Below the pieces are notes generated by a model. The model ran no database searches. It was not told where the DNA came from and saw only the letters and a list, made by a program, of their open reading frames with translations. Position numbers and translations under genes: made by a program. DNA of 64,000 nucleotides from Nemertoderma westbladi (taxonomy: Eukaryota; Xenacoelomorpha; Nemertodermatida; Nemertodermatidae): contig JAUCBJ010002506.1 in assembly GCA_032718475.1 (NCBI GenBank), forward strand, positions 1-64,000. The letters are read 5' to 3'. Shown piece after piece: positions 29,655 to 41,542 of the stretch; position 1 is the first letter of the stretch, and each line of letters starts with the position of its first letter.

Positions 29655-29945
29655 CTATCCTTTTTTTCCTTTTTTTTTGAAAATATAAATTAATTTTTTC
29701 CTTTTTTCATCGATATTTTTGGCTGGGAGGGCTGATGGTATGTTGTATTTTGCTAAGGATGTAGTCCAGCTGCGTTTTTGGTTCCGTTGGGATACTGGGA
29801 GGTCCACTGTTTCCCATTGCTTTGTCCCGTCTTTGAGTTTTGTTTCCGGAACACTAAACTCGATGGCAATTGTTCGTTTCGCGACTTTAAAATTCTCTTT
29901 GATGAAACCAATTATTATAGCCCCCAGATTTTTTAGATGTGTCAT
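29655..29945 (-). CDS. Uncertain ORF, possible coding fragment
   Basis: This 96-aa ORF has balanced amino-acid composition and no low complexity apart from a Lys-rich end, unlike the repeats around it. No family is recognised. It may be a fragment of an older gene or transposon; the surrounding DNA is T-rich (TCCTTTTTTT repeats at 29570-29710). Confidence 0.2.
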   Translation of the reverse strand: MTHLKNLGAIIIGFIKENFKVAKRTIAIEFSVPETKLKDGTKQWETVDLPVSQRNQKRSWTTSLAKYNIPSALPAKNIDEKRKKLIYIFKKKGKKG

Positions 29946-30975
29946 TTGCGGCCTCTTTTCGGCATTCTATGAACCGGTAGAAGACAATATTAGCTAATTT
30001 CTGAACATTTTTGCTACCGCTAATAAAAAATCAAAATATATTTTTTAAATTAGCTATATGTTCTAGAACATTATATTTTTTATTTTATTTATGTTCTAGA
30101 ATAGTATATATATTAATTTTCTAGTGTTCTAGAACTTTTCAACGTTACCATTGTAACAATGATGTGTGCATATGTAGTGCATTTGGAAATCTAGCCTAGA
30201 AAATGTAGAAAAACTAGCTTGTATAAAAAATAAAATGTTCTAATGTTCTAGAACACAATATTTTTTTTGAAAAATGTAATGAAGTCAGTAGTGATATTAC
30301 TATGCAAAAAGTACATCGTTTCATTAATTAATATCAAAATATCAAATGCGACTGCATACGGAACTCTAGCCATAATATCATCACTATTGGTCATTAATAT
30401 ATTCTGCATTCTACATTATTTTATAATTACAAAAAAATACTAGCTAGTAAAAAAACACTAGCTACCGTAAAAAAACATACCTACTAATGTTCTAGAACAC
30501 AAAAAAATTTCAATATTTTTAGAAATTTCAAAAAAAAAATGTAATATATAATAAACAATGTTTTGAAAAATTACCATCTAGTCGATTAGCGAATCGCCCC
30601 TGGTAACTTATCGGCACTGTGACAAATATGAATTTAGAATGGGAGAAACGTTGGCATTGGTATTTGTATTGTTGTTTATTATAGTTTCATAATACAGTGG
30701 TTTTGCAGTTAAATTACGAGACACATACATTGAATTACCTAAGTACAAATGTTATAAATAAAAACAATAAGTTATTTGAAATAAGAACTGTATAAATTAC
30801 TATTTAATATTTTAACGCCACATACTGTTATGTACACAGTTTTAGTGGGAGACTATTTTAAAATCATTAATAATTAAACTGCATGTATACTGGCATCGGT
30901 AAAATTAGAATAATAAGTACAAAGTATAAAATACGTTAAAATAAATCGAGTTGATTAAAATAGTAACATTTAGGC
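29946..30975. other. AT-rich region with cluster of TTCTAGAA palindromes
   Basis: No gene is seen. GTTCTAGAAC or TTCTAGAA occurs at 30060, 30094, 30126, 30245 and 30489, and GTTCTAGAAC again inside the foldback element at 49291. This may be part of a dispersed repeat family. Confidence 0.5.
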
Positions 30976-31010
30976 TCAGTAAACTAGTGAATGCCTGTAC
31001 GTCATCAAGG

Positions 31011-31199
31011 GTGATCTTCCACAGTAAACCCGCCCACACTGTTTCCTAAAGGAATGCCTATTCACCACCATGGGTAATCTTCCACAGTAAACCCTTCCAC
31101 TCTGTTTCCTAAAGGAATGCATATTCACCACCATGGGTGTTCTTCCACAGTAAACCCTTCCACTCTGTTTCCCAAAGGAATGCCTGTTCACCACCATGG
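31011..31199. repeat. 63-bp tandem repeat, 3 copies
   Basis: Units start at about 31011, 31074 and 31137 and contain CTTCCACAGTAAACCC and AAAGGAATGC. The period is a multiple of 3, so a minus-strand ORF crosses it; I regard that ORF as an artefact. Confidence 0.9.
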
Positions 31200-31204
31200 G
31201 TGAT

Positions 31205-31610
31205 GTTTTAACTAAAAAAAGCTTTAAAAAAAGCTCAAAAAAAGCTGCACGGAAACGGGCCTTTACTGAAACTATTTCAGTATAAATATAAATGTAAACT
31301 ATAGGCCTAACTTAACTACCCTACAGTAAAATATGTGACTTAGAGGAAGTATGAGAAAGTTGGGGAAAAGTATCCTGAAGGCCCGTTTCCGCGCTGCTTT
31401 TTTGTGTGCGGTATTTTTAGCTTTTTTGAGCTTTTGTTGAGCTTTTTTTCTAGCTTTTTTTCAAGCTTTTTTTCTAGCTTTTATTCAAGATGGTTTTGCC
31501 TTTTCTAACTTTCAGTTAAAATTGAGATATAATATGAATGTTATAGAATTACCCTACAGTAAAATATGTGACTTAGAGGAAGTATGAGAAAGTTGGTGAA
31601 AGTATCCTGT
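31205..31610. repeat. Inverted-repeat element with flanking 60-bp direct repeats
   Basis: AGCTCAAAAAAAGCTGC followed by GGAAACGGGCCTT (31230-31265) is inverted at 31376-31440 (AAGGCCCGTTTCC ... AGCTTTTTTGAGCT). A 60-bp direct repeat (ACAGTAAAATATGTGACTTA onward) occurs at 31323 and 31555. It resembles a small foldback or MITE insertion. Confidence 0.55.
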
Positions 31611-31619
31611 ATATAATGA

Positions 31620-31775
31620 CAGCCCAGGGGCGATAAAGGACCTGGGGTGGTAAAGACTCGGGGGCGATAAAGACCCAGTGGCGATAAGTTCCTCAAAACT
31701 CAGAACTGGGGGGCGATAAAGTTCCCAACAAAAATGCAATTTTAGGGGCGATAAAGTTCCAGGGGCGATAATGTC
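31620..31775. repeat. Degenerate GGGGCGATAAAG tandem repeat
   Basis: About seven imperfect copies of GGGGCGATAAAG followed by TTCC/ACC at irregular 20-30-bp spacing. Confidence 0.6.
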
Positions 31776-32142
31776 CTGCTTCGCTGGAATATAGTGTCTT
31801 TATTCAGGTACATGCCCCACCCCCCCCCCCCCCCCCTAATTTTTACAAATCGTAATGGAATTGCATGAAACTTGAAACAGAGATAGTTTAACCTCCCTCC
31901 TCCTTGCTGGGTGAGCCAGAATTTTTATTTTCGCTTTCATTCTTTAGCTACAAGTGTTTGAAAAAGGTGTCTCCGTCGATAATGAACCGGTTACACCGTA
32001 GTATATTATTCCACCTTATAGTGATTTGTTGGTACTATTGGAAAGCTGGTCGTGCAAGGATTCCAAATATGTAACATAATCTAAATTTCGTCTTAAAATA
32101 GCTGAGATATCAGCGTTTAAATCTTGTATGGAATAGGTTTGT
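31776..32142. other. Intergenic, poly-C tract
   Basis: Contains about 20 consecutive C interrupted by one A near 31815-31836. The stretch at 32010-32110 (GAAAGCTGG ... TTAAAATAGCTGAGATATC) resembles 58190-58260 in reverse orientation, a dispersed repeat. No gene is seen. Confidence 0.4.
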
Positions 32143-32437
32143 GGTTTGGTGATAGAAGATACACTGTGAGATTGCCCTGAATACGTTTGTGGTTTGGTGA
32201 TATAAGATACACAGTGAGATTGCCCTGAATACGTTTGTGGTTTGGTGATAGAAGATACACAGTGAGATTGGCCTGAATAAGTTTGTGGTTTGGTGATAGA
32301 AGATACACAGTGAGATTGCCCTGAATAAGTTTGTGGTTTGGTGATAGAAGATACACAGTGAGATTGCCCTGAATACGTTTGTGGTTTGGTGATAGAAGAT
32401 ACACAGTGAGATTGCCCTGAATACGTTTGTGGTTTGT
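32143..32437. repeat. 48-bp tandem repeat, about 6 copies (block B)
   Basis: Same ACACAGTGAGATTGCCCTGA unit as at 19173-19352, expanded here. Confidence 0.9.
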
Positions 32438-32698
32438 TGTTTAATTCATTACTGGATTCTAAACTTATAATAATATAACGAAAGCGGTAAAACCCATTAC
32501 TTTAGAAGATACAATAGAATACAATGTCTTCTATAGATAAATAATTATTATAGTAGAATAAAACCGCAATCCTATATTTTTTTTATTTTTATTTTTAAAG
32601 TTTATCTTCAGTGGGAAGCCCAACACAACACACAGTTATCGTATACGTTCCTGCGCTCCTGGGTGAATCCATTTGTGGATGTTAAACGTTATTCATCC

Positions 32699-33944
32699 CT
32701 AATCCATTCCTACTGAGCTGTCGCATACATCGGGCTGCTCTGCAGAATGAATCATCTTTTCGTGTCTCTTTAAGGTTATACTTGTTTTGAATCGCTTCTT
32801 GCAAGTATCAATATTACATACAAAGTTCAGCTCTGTTGAATGTGTCTCTTTGTGACGTGTCAGAAGTGACATTCTATAGAATCCTTTCTCGCAAATATCA
32901 CATACAAGCTTCGGTTCAGAATGCTTCCGTTTGTGATGCGTATAAGGAGCTACTTGTTTTGGCTTTCTTCCCGCAAGTTTCACATACAAACTTCGGTTCA
33001 TCTGCGTGTGTCGGTTTGTGTTCGCATAAAGAGCTTCTTGTTTTGAATCGCTTCTGGCAAGTATCAATATTACATGCAAACGCCTTCTCATCCGAATGCG
33101 TCAGTTCGTGTTGGGTTAGAACTTCCTTTGTTTTAAATGGTTTACTGCAAATTTTACATACAAACGCCCTCACGTCGGTGTGTATCCTCTTGTGTCGAAT
33201 CAGATATGGTATTGTAGAGAATCGCTTCCCGCAAGTTTCACATACAAATTTCAGCTCAGATGAATGTGTCTTTTTGTGTCGTGTTAGACAGTACATTCTA
33301 TAGAATCCTTTCTCGCAAATATCACATACAAACTTCGGTTTCGAATGCTTCTGTTTGTGTTCGTATAAGGACATACTGCTTTTGAATCGCTTCTCACAAG
33401 TTTCACATACAAACTTCAGCTCATCTGCGTGTTTCTGTTTGTGATAGTGTAAGCCGCTTTTAGATTTGTATCGCTTCTGACAAGTATCAATATGACATAC
33501 AAACCGCCCCTCATCCGAATGTGTCTTCTTGTGTTGTGTTAGGTCTCCCTTTCCTATGAATAGCCGGCTTCCCGAATGTGTTAACCCACTACCGGTGGTA
33601 TCCATACTTGTACCACTTACTGTTCCACTATTAACGGTATCCATAATGGTAGCATTTGCTGATCTACTGTCATCAATTATTAATCTACTACAACCCATGC
33701 CGACAACACTTGGAAATAGTCCCGTTGAAACGCAGGGGTTTTCCACATTTTGTTGTTGTGAGCCAATACTAATTGGTTGCAAATTGGAATTAATTGTTAC
33801 TGGTATTAAAGGAGGCAAATGACCATTGCCAGTTTCTGACCCACTAACGCTATCTAGATTATGAGAATATTCCAATGTACTAAAATCAAAATCAATACCA
33901 CTATGTAAGATTTTGTATATATGTTCTATATCCTTATCTTCCAT
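32699..33944 (-). pseudogene. C2H2 zinc-finger gene, duplicated copy with frameshift
   Basis: A sister of the gene at 19611-21122: the N-terminal MEDKDIEHIYKILHSGIDFD region and finger types are nearly the same. The first frame (33944 to 32916) encodes six complete fingers and half of the seventh. A 1-nt insertion near 32938 (between Tyr and the first zinc-binding His of finger 7) shifts the frame. The remaining half finger plus two more fingers continue in the frame of 33091-32699. In total nine fingers would be present against twelve in the other copy; the five-finger internal duplication is missing. Without correction the protein ends 13 residues after the shift, so it may still yield a six-finger product. 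Confidence 0.8.
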
Positions 33945-34990
33945 ATTATGAGGCTGAAGTTCTATTGCCCAGATATTTCAAATCTTGAACCCACCACAAT
34001 GCAATAGGCCTACTAATATATGTAATGTGTGACCTTGTGTTAACTTTTTGTTCGTAGCATTTTTTTGGGAATATGTTAGATTACAGTAGTCCTCCTATAA
34101 GAACAAACATGCAGTACTATTAGAACAAATTGTACTCATGGGCGGAACTCCAACCTTCAAAACAATAAAGATACATCAAGGGTAAGGAACTCTTCCATTT
34201 TTAGCTAGCATTACAAATCTATACCTATTGAAAGAATAAAGACCCAAATAACTTTTTCGAAGGATTAGGATTTGAAAAAAATAATATAAAAAAACATTAG
34301 TACATTACAGAACCTACCCATGTCAGAATGATATTCATTGGTATTGATGTTATAATTACTTATTACATAAGGTACATTAGCTAGTTATTATTTTTTCTAG
34401 AACAATCTCCAATTGAGGTCCTAGTTACATTATTTAATAACTATTTTTACATCATTGTGTGCAAAGTACAGTAGTACTTTGCAGCGCGCACGCAGCGAGG
34501 GAGGTTTACATAAATAAACAAAGGTCTTTAACGCTAAAAAGTGATCTTTGCAAGCAATGATGTATGTAATTTTGTTACATTATGTCAACTTATCAGCGGT
34601 CTGAATGTGAAAAAAGGATTTTATGGATACTCATTTATACATTTTAATCATGAACTATATAGAATATAAGTGAAATTTATTAACAGATACACAGTATTTA
34701 TTATACATTTAAATCAAATTAAAGTTTATTGGAAGTTATCTCCTGCAAGGATATGATAAATCATTAATCCATCTTGACTATAGTCGACAGAAGCAAACTT
34801 AGTCACCGTCTGTGTCCGTTCAGTTTTAATTAACACTGTCGCCATTTTCTTTGGTCATTGTATAGTCTTCTATTGGACGTTTCGCCGTAATGGATTACAG
34901 TACATGTTAAACAACTATTTATATACAGTAGCTATTCCCGTCACTGCAAACTGGATAATTTAGCAGGAAAGCAGCACTCATTAACATAAA
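33945..34990. other. Non-coding part of duplicated block B
   Basis: Matches 21123-22210 with scattered indels. It includes the CAAAGT..ACTTTGCAGCG MITE-like motif at about 34456, here with a deletion of the GTTATGTCCCGAG segment. No gene is seen. Confidence 0.6.
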
Positions 34991-35124
34991 TGGAAATAAT
35001 ACATTCTGGAATACGATAATTGAAGTTGTTTCCATGTCATTGATTACTTTGCAGCGTTCCGTCCTATAGGCCGCAACACAACGCTACAAAGTAGTACTTT
35101 GCAGCGTTACGAGTAATTCACCAG

Positions 35125-35452
35125 AACGCTGTTAAGTTGACATAATGTAACAAAATTTATTAACATATTAGATACACAGTATTAATTATAGGCCTACATT
35201 TATATCTAATTAAAGTTTATTGTTGTTATCTCCTGTATGGATGTGGTAAAACTTTGGTCCATCTTGACCTTGGTCGACTGAAGCAAACTGAGCCATCGTC
35301 TGTATCCATTCAGTTTTACTGAACACTGTCGCCATTTTCTTTGCTCATTTTCTCTAAAGTGTCGTCTATTGGACGGAATACAGTAGGCCTACAGTACATG
35401 TTAAACAATCATTTACATACAGTAGCTAGTCCTGTAGTCCCGTCACTTGAAA
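35125..35452. repeat. Third, partial copy of the duplicated block
   Basis: About 320 bp matches 21880-22190 more closely than it matches the adjacent block B copy (for example TGTTGTTATCTCCTGTATGG and CTTTGGTCCATCTTGACCTT). Confidence 0.7.
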
Positions 35453-35454
35453 CG

Positions 35455-35645
35455 GTTACATCGCGTTTCGGCAACAGTCGCGATTCGGCAAAAAAGTTGC
35501 GTTTCGGCAAAAAAGATGCGTTTCGGCAAAATAAATTCGCGATTCGGCAAAAATTCACGATTCGGCAAAAAAGGTGCGTTTCGGCAAAAAGTGCGTTTCG
35601 GCAACAGTCGCGATTTGGCAAAAAAGTTGCTTTTCGGCAAAAGAT
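35455..35645. repeat. Short tandem repeat GCG(T/A)TTCGGCAAAAA
   Basis: About nine imperfect units of 15-21 bp built on CGATTCGGCAAAA or CGTTTCGGCAAAA. Small ORFs in several frames are repeat artefacts. Confidence 0.85.
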
Positions 35646-37790
35646 AAAGATAAATTCATAGATGTCACTGTGTTAGATCGGGGTTGAATTCAATAACTAA
35701 AATTGTAGTGGTCTTTTTTATTTCAATTATGCAAGGTACAGTAGGTGGTACAGTACTAATATTATTTAATTTTTGGTATGGAATTAATTTGGCACTATTG
35801 TTGCCAGTTGCCACTTAAATATATTCCACGATTCAGCTTAAACAGACTAAGATCAAGGAAATGGGGGGAGGTTATCACTTACATACATTTCGCCGTCTAG
35901 CGGCACTGTTTAACATGGATAACTGTTTATTATTATTATGGATAACCGATTACCGACCCCGCAATAATACAGTGGGGTGTATACGCTGTGCCGACAGTGT
36001 CGGCGTTACGTTGTGTCGACAATGTCAACATTTTCAAAATTTTCATTTCTCATTTCATTTTCAAAAAAAAAATTTAAATTTTCAGTATGAAAAAGAAATC
36101 TCGGTTTTTAAGACATAGGTAGGCCTAATTGTTTGAAAGATGAAATTAAAAATACAGATGAAATTAAAAAAATTATAAATGACACCACCCCTCCCCCCCC
36201 CCGCGCCCCAGGCCAGATAGGGTTAAAGGGGCCTTTTATCCCAATCCCAATAAGCGTTTAGTTAACTTGGCCATTTTGGCGGCCAAAATGACCAAATAAA
36301 TGTACAGTAGTGTATTCCTATGGGCTATTTGGTCATTTCGGCGAGGCGTTTTAACTCGACTCAGCTAAATCCAGAATGTCTGTCTCCTTGGCCATCTATT
36401 TGGTTGATCTGATTAAATGTCGTCTCGCTTTCATTTTTATTATTGACCCGGAAGGAACCGATACAGTTAAAAAAGTTATTTATTGACTATAGTATGTAAA
36501 TTGTTCGTTGGATATTATCAATACTTGACTGAATACATTAGCGTGACTGCATGATTACATATACTATTAGGTACTGTATTATACTTCTGCGCTGGGCTGC
36601 AGTACTAATTAGTTCGCTATCTATCTAAACTATCTAAACTGTCCGCACAACCAGTTGAATACTGGGCTACAAATGAGTTATATACCCATAACCGACATTG
36701 GTTTATTGCCCACACAAATAGAGGCTGTGATTGGACCAGCGTTGTAATCAGCTGATTAGTGTACAGCTGCCAACGCGGCCCTCCTCGCATTCTCGCATCT
36801 CTCATTCTCCTCACTCTGATAATTTTGTGGTGCTTTCAGATTTTGCCCAACTCTCCGTACTAACTCACCTCATCCCTATTTCCTGGTCTTACGAAACTTT
36901 CCATTCTGCCCACCATCACTCTCCCTTAACTCCGATAGGCATATAAAGTACCACTTTATCTGACTCGATCTTTACTCATGCTCTTCCCCATTCTCACACA
37001 CCCCTCTTGTAACTTCACCTTCCTCACTCTCCCCCCGTCCACATATTCTCTACCCTCATGTCCTCCCCCGTTCGTCTGTTATCCTTCCACACCAAATTTC
37101 ATCCAAGCATTGCGCGCTCTAATGTTAGAAATATTAATTTGTCGGGTGTTTCGTCAAACCTAGATGTTAATTGGTCATAAAAAAAAAGTCATTGTCATAG
37201 TCATAGTCATTGGTACGTCATTGTCTCCTCAGTAGCTAATTGTGAAAACAAGTGGATCCAATTTTTAATGTCGTAGTTATCTAATGTAGTAATCTAACGT
37301 AGTTAATATCGTATTATAAGTAATTATCTTAGCGGCCTAAATACTTACTGCGCAATTTACTTCAATTTTTAGTTTAATTTTAATTGCTTTCTGGAGTAAT
37401 TATTTTTTACATTGTAATTTTAATTAATCAAATCAACAATGTTTTATTAACTATATAATAATTTATACATACTATGTAATGTCTCCAACCAAACTATCAC
37501 TAGTGTACACGACATACATTATCTATCCATGTACCTCCTACCTACAAACCTACATACTTTCGTTTTACAGTACAAAACGTACCTTACGCGATATGTATCG
37601 AATTAAAATTAGCACTAACTCTTACACAACACGCACTAGATAATTGTGTATCTGCCTATTTTCCTTTCTACATACTGTAGGGCCTACCTTGTACAATATG
37701 TTGTAACTAAAACTATCACTTTATTTTGTTACGCATTAGATAAATTTATTTTATTATTTTATTTTTATTTTATGAGGCATTGGATATATG
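35646..37790. other. Intergenic sequence without recognisable genes
   Basis: Low-complexity tracts only: poly-C at 36188-36200, a GGCCATTTTGGCGGCCAAAATG palindromic patch at about 36269-36290, an AAAGTACCACTTTA hairpin motif at 36946 and a C/T-rich stretch at 36960-37090. Confidence 0.4.
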
Positions 37791-37799
37791 GTGGTGGTA

Positions 37800-38400
37800 T
37801 ATACTGGTGACATGTTAATACTCTTGCCAATCTTCAATCACTGCTTGCAATATTATTGTCCGTGACCATAATTAGGTCCCCTTTCTTCAAGTCCTTCTGT
37901 TCCTCTCGCCACTTTTTTCTTCCATTTAGCGTTGGTAGATATTCCCTTATCCACCTTTCCCACAATTCTGTTGTCATAGCGTTTGCTACTTTCCATGTCC
38001 GTTTTGAGAGGTAGTCATCCTTATACAGTATGTGCTGGTGTTATCGGTTCCAACGAATCCGGATCATCATTTAGTGGGCATAGCGGTCTACTATTTATTA
38101 TTCCCTCGCACTTCGCCAGTGCAGTCCTTAAGATGTCCTCTGTCACGACGCGGTCGACTAATAGCGCCTTCATCGCTCGCTTCACGCTCCCTACTAGCCT
38201 CTCTAAGAATCATGTGGTGTGCGGCGCATTTGACGTCCGCATTGACCACTCTTTTTCGTGTTTTCTTACCGAAGACTCCACGTGTTTTTGATTATATTAT
38301 TCCGCTGCTTCCCTTAATTCCCTTTCAGCTCCCACAAAGTTCGTTCCATTATCCGAGTATAACTTTTTATTACTCCTCCTCTTCTGGTTGTGAAACGTTC
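37800..38400 (-). mobile_element. BEL/Pao retrotransposon integrase remnant
   Basis: Translated on the minus strand with frameshifts, the segment gives YSDNGTNFVGAERELREAA (38.3-38.4 kb), then LERLVGSVKRAMKALL, LRTALAKCEGIINSRPLCP, DDPDSLEPITPAH, and finally LWERWIREYLPTLNGRKKW and DLKKGDLIMV. This is the order of a BEL/Pao integrase: second catalytic Asp in DNGTNF, region near the Glu, the NSRPL and DLEPLTPxH blocks, and the C-terminal EYLPTL..R.KW motif. It has at least one frameshift (near 38030) and stops, two of which are TGA where Trp is expected. No LTRs were found nearby. Confidence 0.85.
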
Positions 38401-38420
38401 GAGCGCATTATGTGTCTGTC

Positions 38421-40311
38421 GTTCTGTTGTGTTCAATTTTTAACGTTAATACCTCAGCCAAATGTTAATGAAATCTATCCAAACTTGGAACACATGTAGT
38501 CTGGAAAAAGTTTATAAATTTTCCAAGTTAAATTTCCGTGTGGCCTTATAATAGCAGTTAATAAGTTAATTAAGTTGATTAGGGTAAAAACAGCATTTTC
38601 AAACTGCCTCTTAAAGGATATTAATTATTTTCTAGTATAAGATTTAAATAATTATACTTAAAAATTATACAACTGTATTCCCCATACCCCATTCCATTAT
38701 AGTTTTTAATTAGTTCAAGAGATTTGCTTTAAGGAATGTGATTTTAATTGATCTAAACGTAACTTAATGAACTAAACGTAATGCCCCTTCTCCAGTTATT
38801 TTCTCCCTCCTTTCGTTGGAATACTTGCAATAGCAAGCATGCCTAGCCTAGCTTGGAAGGGGAACCAGTCCAACCACACCTCACCTCAACTCAAAGGCAG
38901 CTTTGTAATAAGCCAGACTAATAAGCCAGCTTGGTTATTGTGTTTAGCTTACAAAATGATTGGCCGAGTACTTAATCATGATTCTTCAGAATAATTAACT
39001 ACATAATGACATAATAAATTAATATCTCAGTATCAATACTATCGGCATAAGGTTAGTTTTATATTTCTTACAAATTGGGTGGCCTCCACGCCTAAAAATT
39101 TAATATATTACTTTATGAGTTTAACATGTAATGAGTTTATTGATTTCTTTGTTGGTCTGCCTTTCATCAATCCTGTGTGCGCCTTTGGGTTGGGTTGGTG
39201 CAGATAGGGAGGGAGGTTAAGGGGGGGGGGGGGGGGGGGGGCTTTTCCCTCTCTTTGATTTACTGGTGTTTGGTTAAATTTCTTCGATACCGAGTTTACG
39301 ATACAGTAAAATCGCTCAATATTAATCTGTATCTCATAACTGGGCCTCGTGCTGCGTGAAGGGCCGACGGACGTGTTTTTTTTGTTGATCTGTTATGTTC
39401 CAACTTTAAACGTTACTAACTCCGCCACTCCTCGATGAAATCTAACTAAACTTGGTACACATTTTGTTTGGCAAAAGTTTAGAAATTTAAATAAAGGAAG
39501 ATAAATTCAGTTAATTAGTAGATTTAGGGTAAAAACAGCATTTTCAACCAGCCTTTTAATGGAAATTAATTATTTTATAGTATAAGATATAAATAATTCT
39601 ACTTAAAAAATATACAGCTGTTATCCCCATACCCCATTCCATGGTAGTTTTTAATTAGTTCAAGTGATTTGCTTTAATAAATGTGTTTATAATTGATCTA
39701 AACATAATTAAGTTATCAAAATGCATTCCTTCACTCTACTTCCAACTCCATCATTCCTTGGCATGCTTGCTATTGCCTATTAGTTGGGAACCAGTACAAT
39801 CTTCTCACAACTACTTGGCAACGGGTAATTACATCTATAGGACATAGGCAGGCACTACTAGTGTAAGGTGTGAGACTACCAATAAGCAAGCTTGCTTTAT
39901 CTCGCAAAATGTTTGCCTGGGTATTTAATCGTGATTTTTTAGAATAATTAGCTGCTACATTATTTCGTTGAGGTGTTGACATGATAAATTAATATTTCAG
40001 TATCTATACTAACGGCATAAGGTAAGTTTTAATATTTCTTACAGATTGGGTCACCTCTATGCCAAAATTTAAAATTTAATTTCCCGTTGCCGTTACAATC
40101 ACAAATCCTCTGTGCGCTTTTGGGTTGGGGTGGTGCAGATTAAGAGGGGGGTTGAATGGGGGACTTTCCTCTCTTCTTTAATTTATTCTTATTCTGTTAT
40201 TGGCGGTTTGGTTAAATTTCTTAAATACCGATTGTGGGGTAGAATTGCTCAATTTTAATCTGTATCTGATAACTGAACCTCGTGCTGCACGAAGGCCCCA
40301 CGAACGTGTAA
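38421..40311. repeat. Diverged 0.95-kb tandem duplication
   Basis: 38421-39376 and 39383-40311 align in order: TTAACGTTA.TA/GAACTCC..., AAACTTGG.ACACAT, GGTAAAAACAGCATTTTCAA, CCCCATACCCCATTCCAT, CTTTGGGTTGGG.TGGTGCAGAT and the shared end CCTCGTGCTGC. A 21-base G tract with slight interruption at 39221-39241 lies in copy 1. It may be a non-autonomous transposable element in tandem. Confidence 0.75.
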
Positions 40312-40465
40312 GAGTCCCTCTAGAGATATAATTAAAGATTAGCAATGGGATTATGTCGCCCGAATACGAAAAAATCTGCAACCATTCAATATATTATTAT
40401 TATTATATTGCACAAATAAATACCACATACCAAACTATAAAGAGAAAGGGTAGCATATTACTTAA

Positions 40466-41538
40466 GGGCCTGACTTTTTTTCATCATTTTTTTTAATGTG
40501 TTATCCGATGTAAAATGTTATGGTGATTCCGAATCTGGAATCAGTTTTTCGATAAGTTGTTTTGTTCTCGAGTTATGGCAACGTTTGTAATTTTCGACAA
40601 ATTTTTAATTTTGGTGTCACAGCACCACATTTGACACCAAAAAAGACCATTAAACACCCAGAAATGTCGAAATATTTTGCCATTTTCGGAATCAGAGCCG
40701 AGAAGATCATTATTGAAAAATTTTAAAAAAATCTCACTTTTGGTGCCTGTTTGGTCAGTTGTAATCAGGAGGAAATTTAAAACACATTTTTCTCGGTTTA
40801 TCATTTTTTTCCTACTAGTTAGGTAATTTTTAACCTAATTTAATTCTGTTTGCGTTTTTTCGAAGATCCTGGTGTCGCCAACAAACGATACAACACCAGA
40901 TTTATTTTTTTTTAATTATATCAAAAGTTACAGCATTTAAAATATCAAAATATGCTAAAAATTCGAGTATTTTCAAAATTCGGATATTTTTAGCATAATT
41001 TTGATATTTTAAATGCTGTAACTTTTGATATAATTAAAAAAAATAAGTCTGGTAGTATCGTTTGTTGGCGACACCAGGAGCTTCGAAAAAACCCAAACAG
41101 AATTAAAATCGGTTAAAAATTACAGAACTAGTAGGGAATTATGTGAAAAAAATGATAAACCGAGAAAAACGTGTTTTAAATTTCCTCCTGATTACAACTG
41201 ACCAAACATGCACTAAAAGTGAGATTTTTCTTAAATTTTTCAAAAATGATATTTTTTATGGTTTTGATACCCACAGGCTAATTTTCGGTGCTGATTGCGA
41301 AAATGGGAAAAAATTTCTACATTTCTGGATGTTTGACGGTCTTTTTTGGTGTCAAATAAGGTGCTGCACCAAAATTGAAAATTTTCAAATTTTGGATGAA
41401 AATTACAAAAGTTGCCATAACTCGAGAACAAAACAACTTATCGAAAAACTGATTTCAGATTTGGAATCACCACAAAAATTTACATCGGAAAACACATTTA
41501 AAAAAATCTGATGAAAAAAAACAAGGGGTAAACCCCCC
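40466..41538. mobile_element. TTAA-flanked 1.07-kb foldback (palindromic) element
   Basis: TTAA at 40462-40465 and 41539-41542 flank a near-perfect inverted repeat with arms of about 500 bp and a dyad centre near 40970. Shared blocks include CATAACTCGAGAACAAAACA and CGACACCAGGA on the right arm and their complements on the left. The termini start GGG next to TTAA. It encodes nothing convincing; a transcript would fold into long double-stranded RNA. Confidence 0.85.
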
Positions 41539-41542
41539 TTAA

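Noticed and set aside
31554-31739. 61-aa ORF over the GGGGCGATAAAG repeat
   Set aside because: Repeat translation only.
40466-41538. 122-aa and 87-aa ORFs in the palindrome arms
   Set aside because: The two ORFs are the same sequence on opposite arms of a foldback element; no domain is seen.
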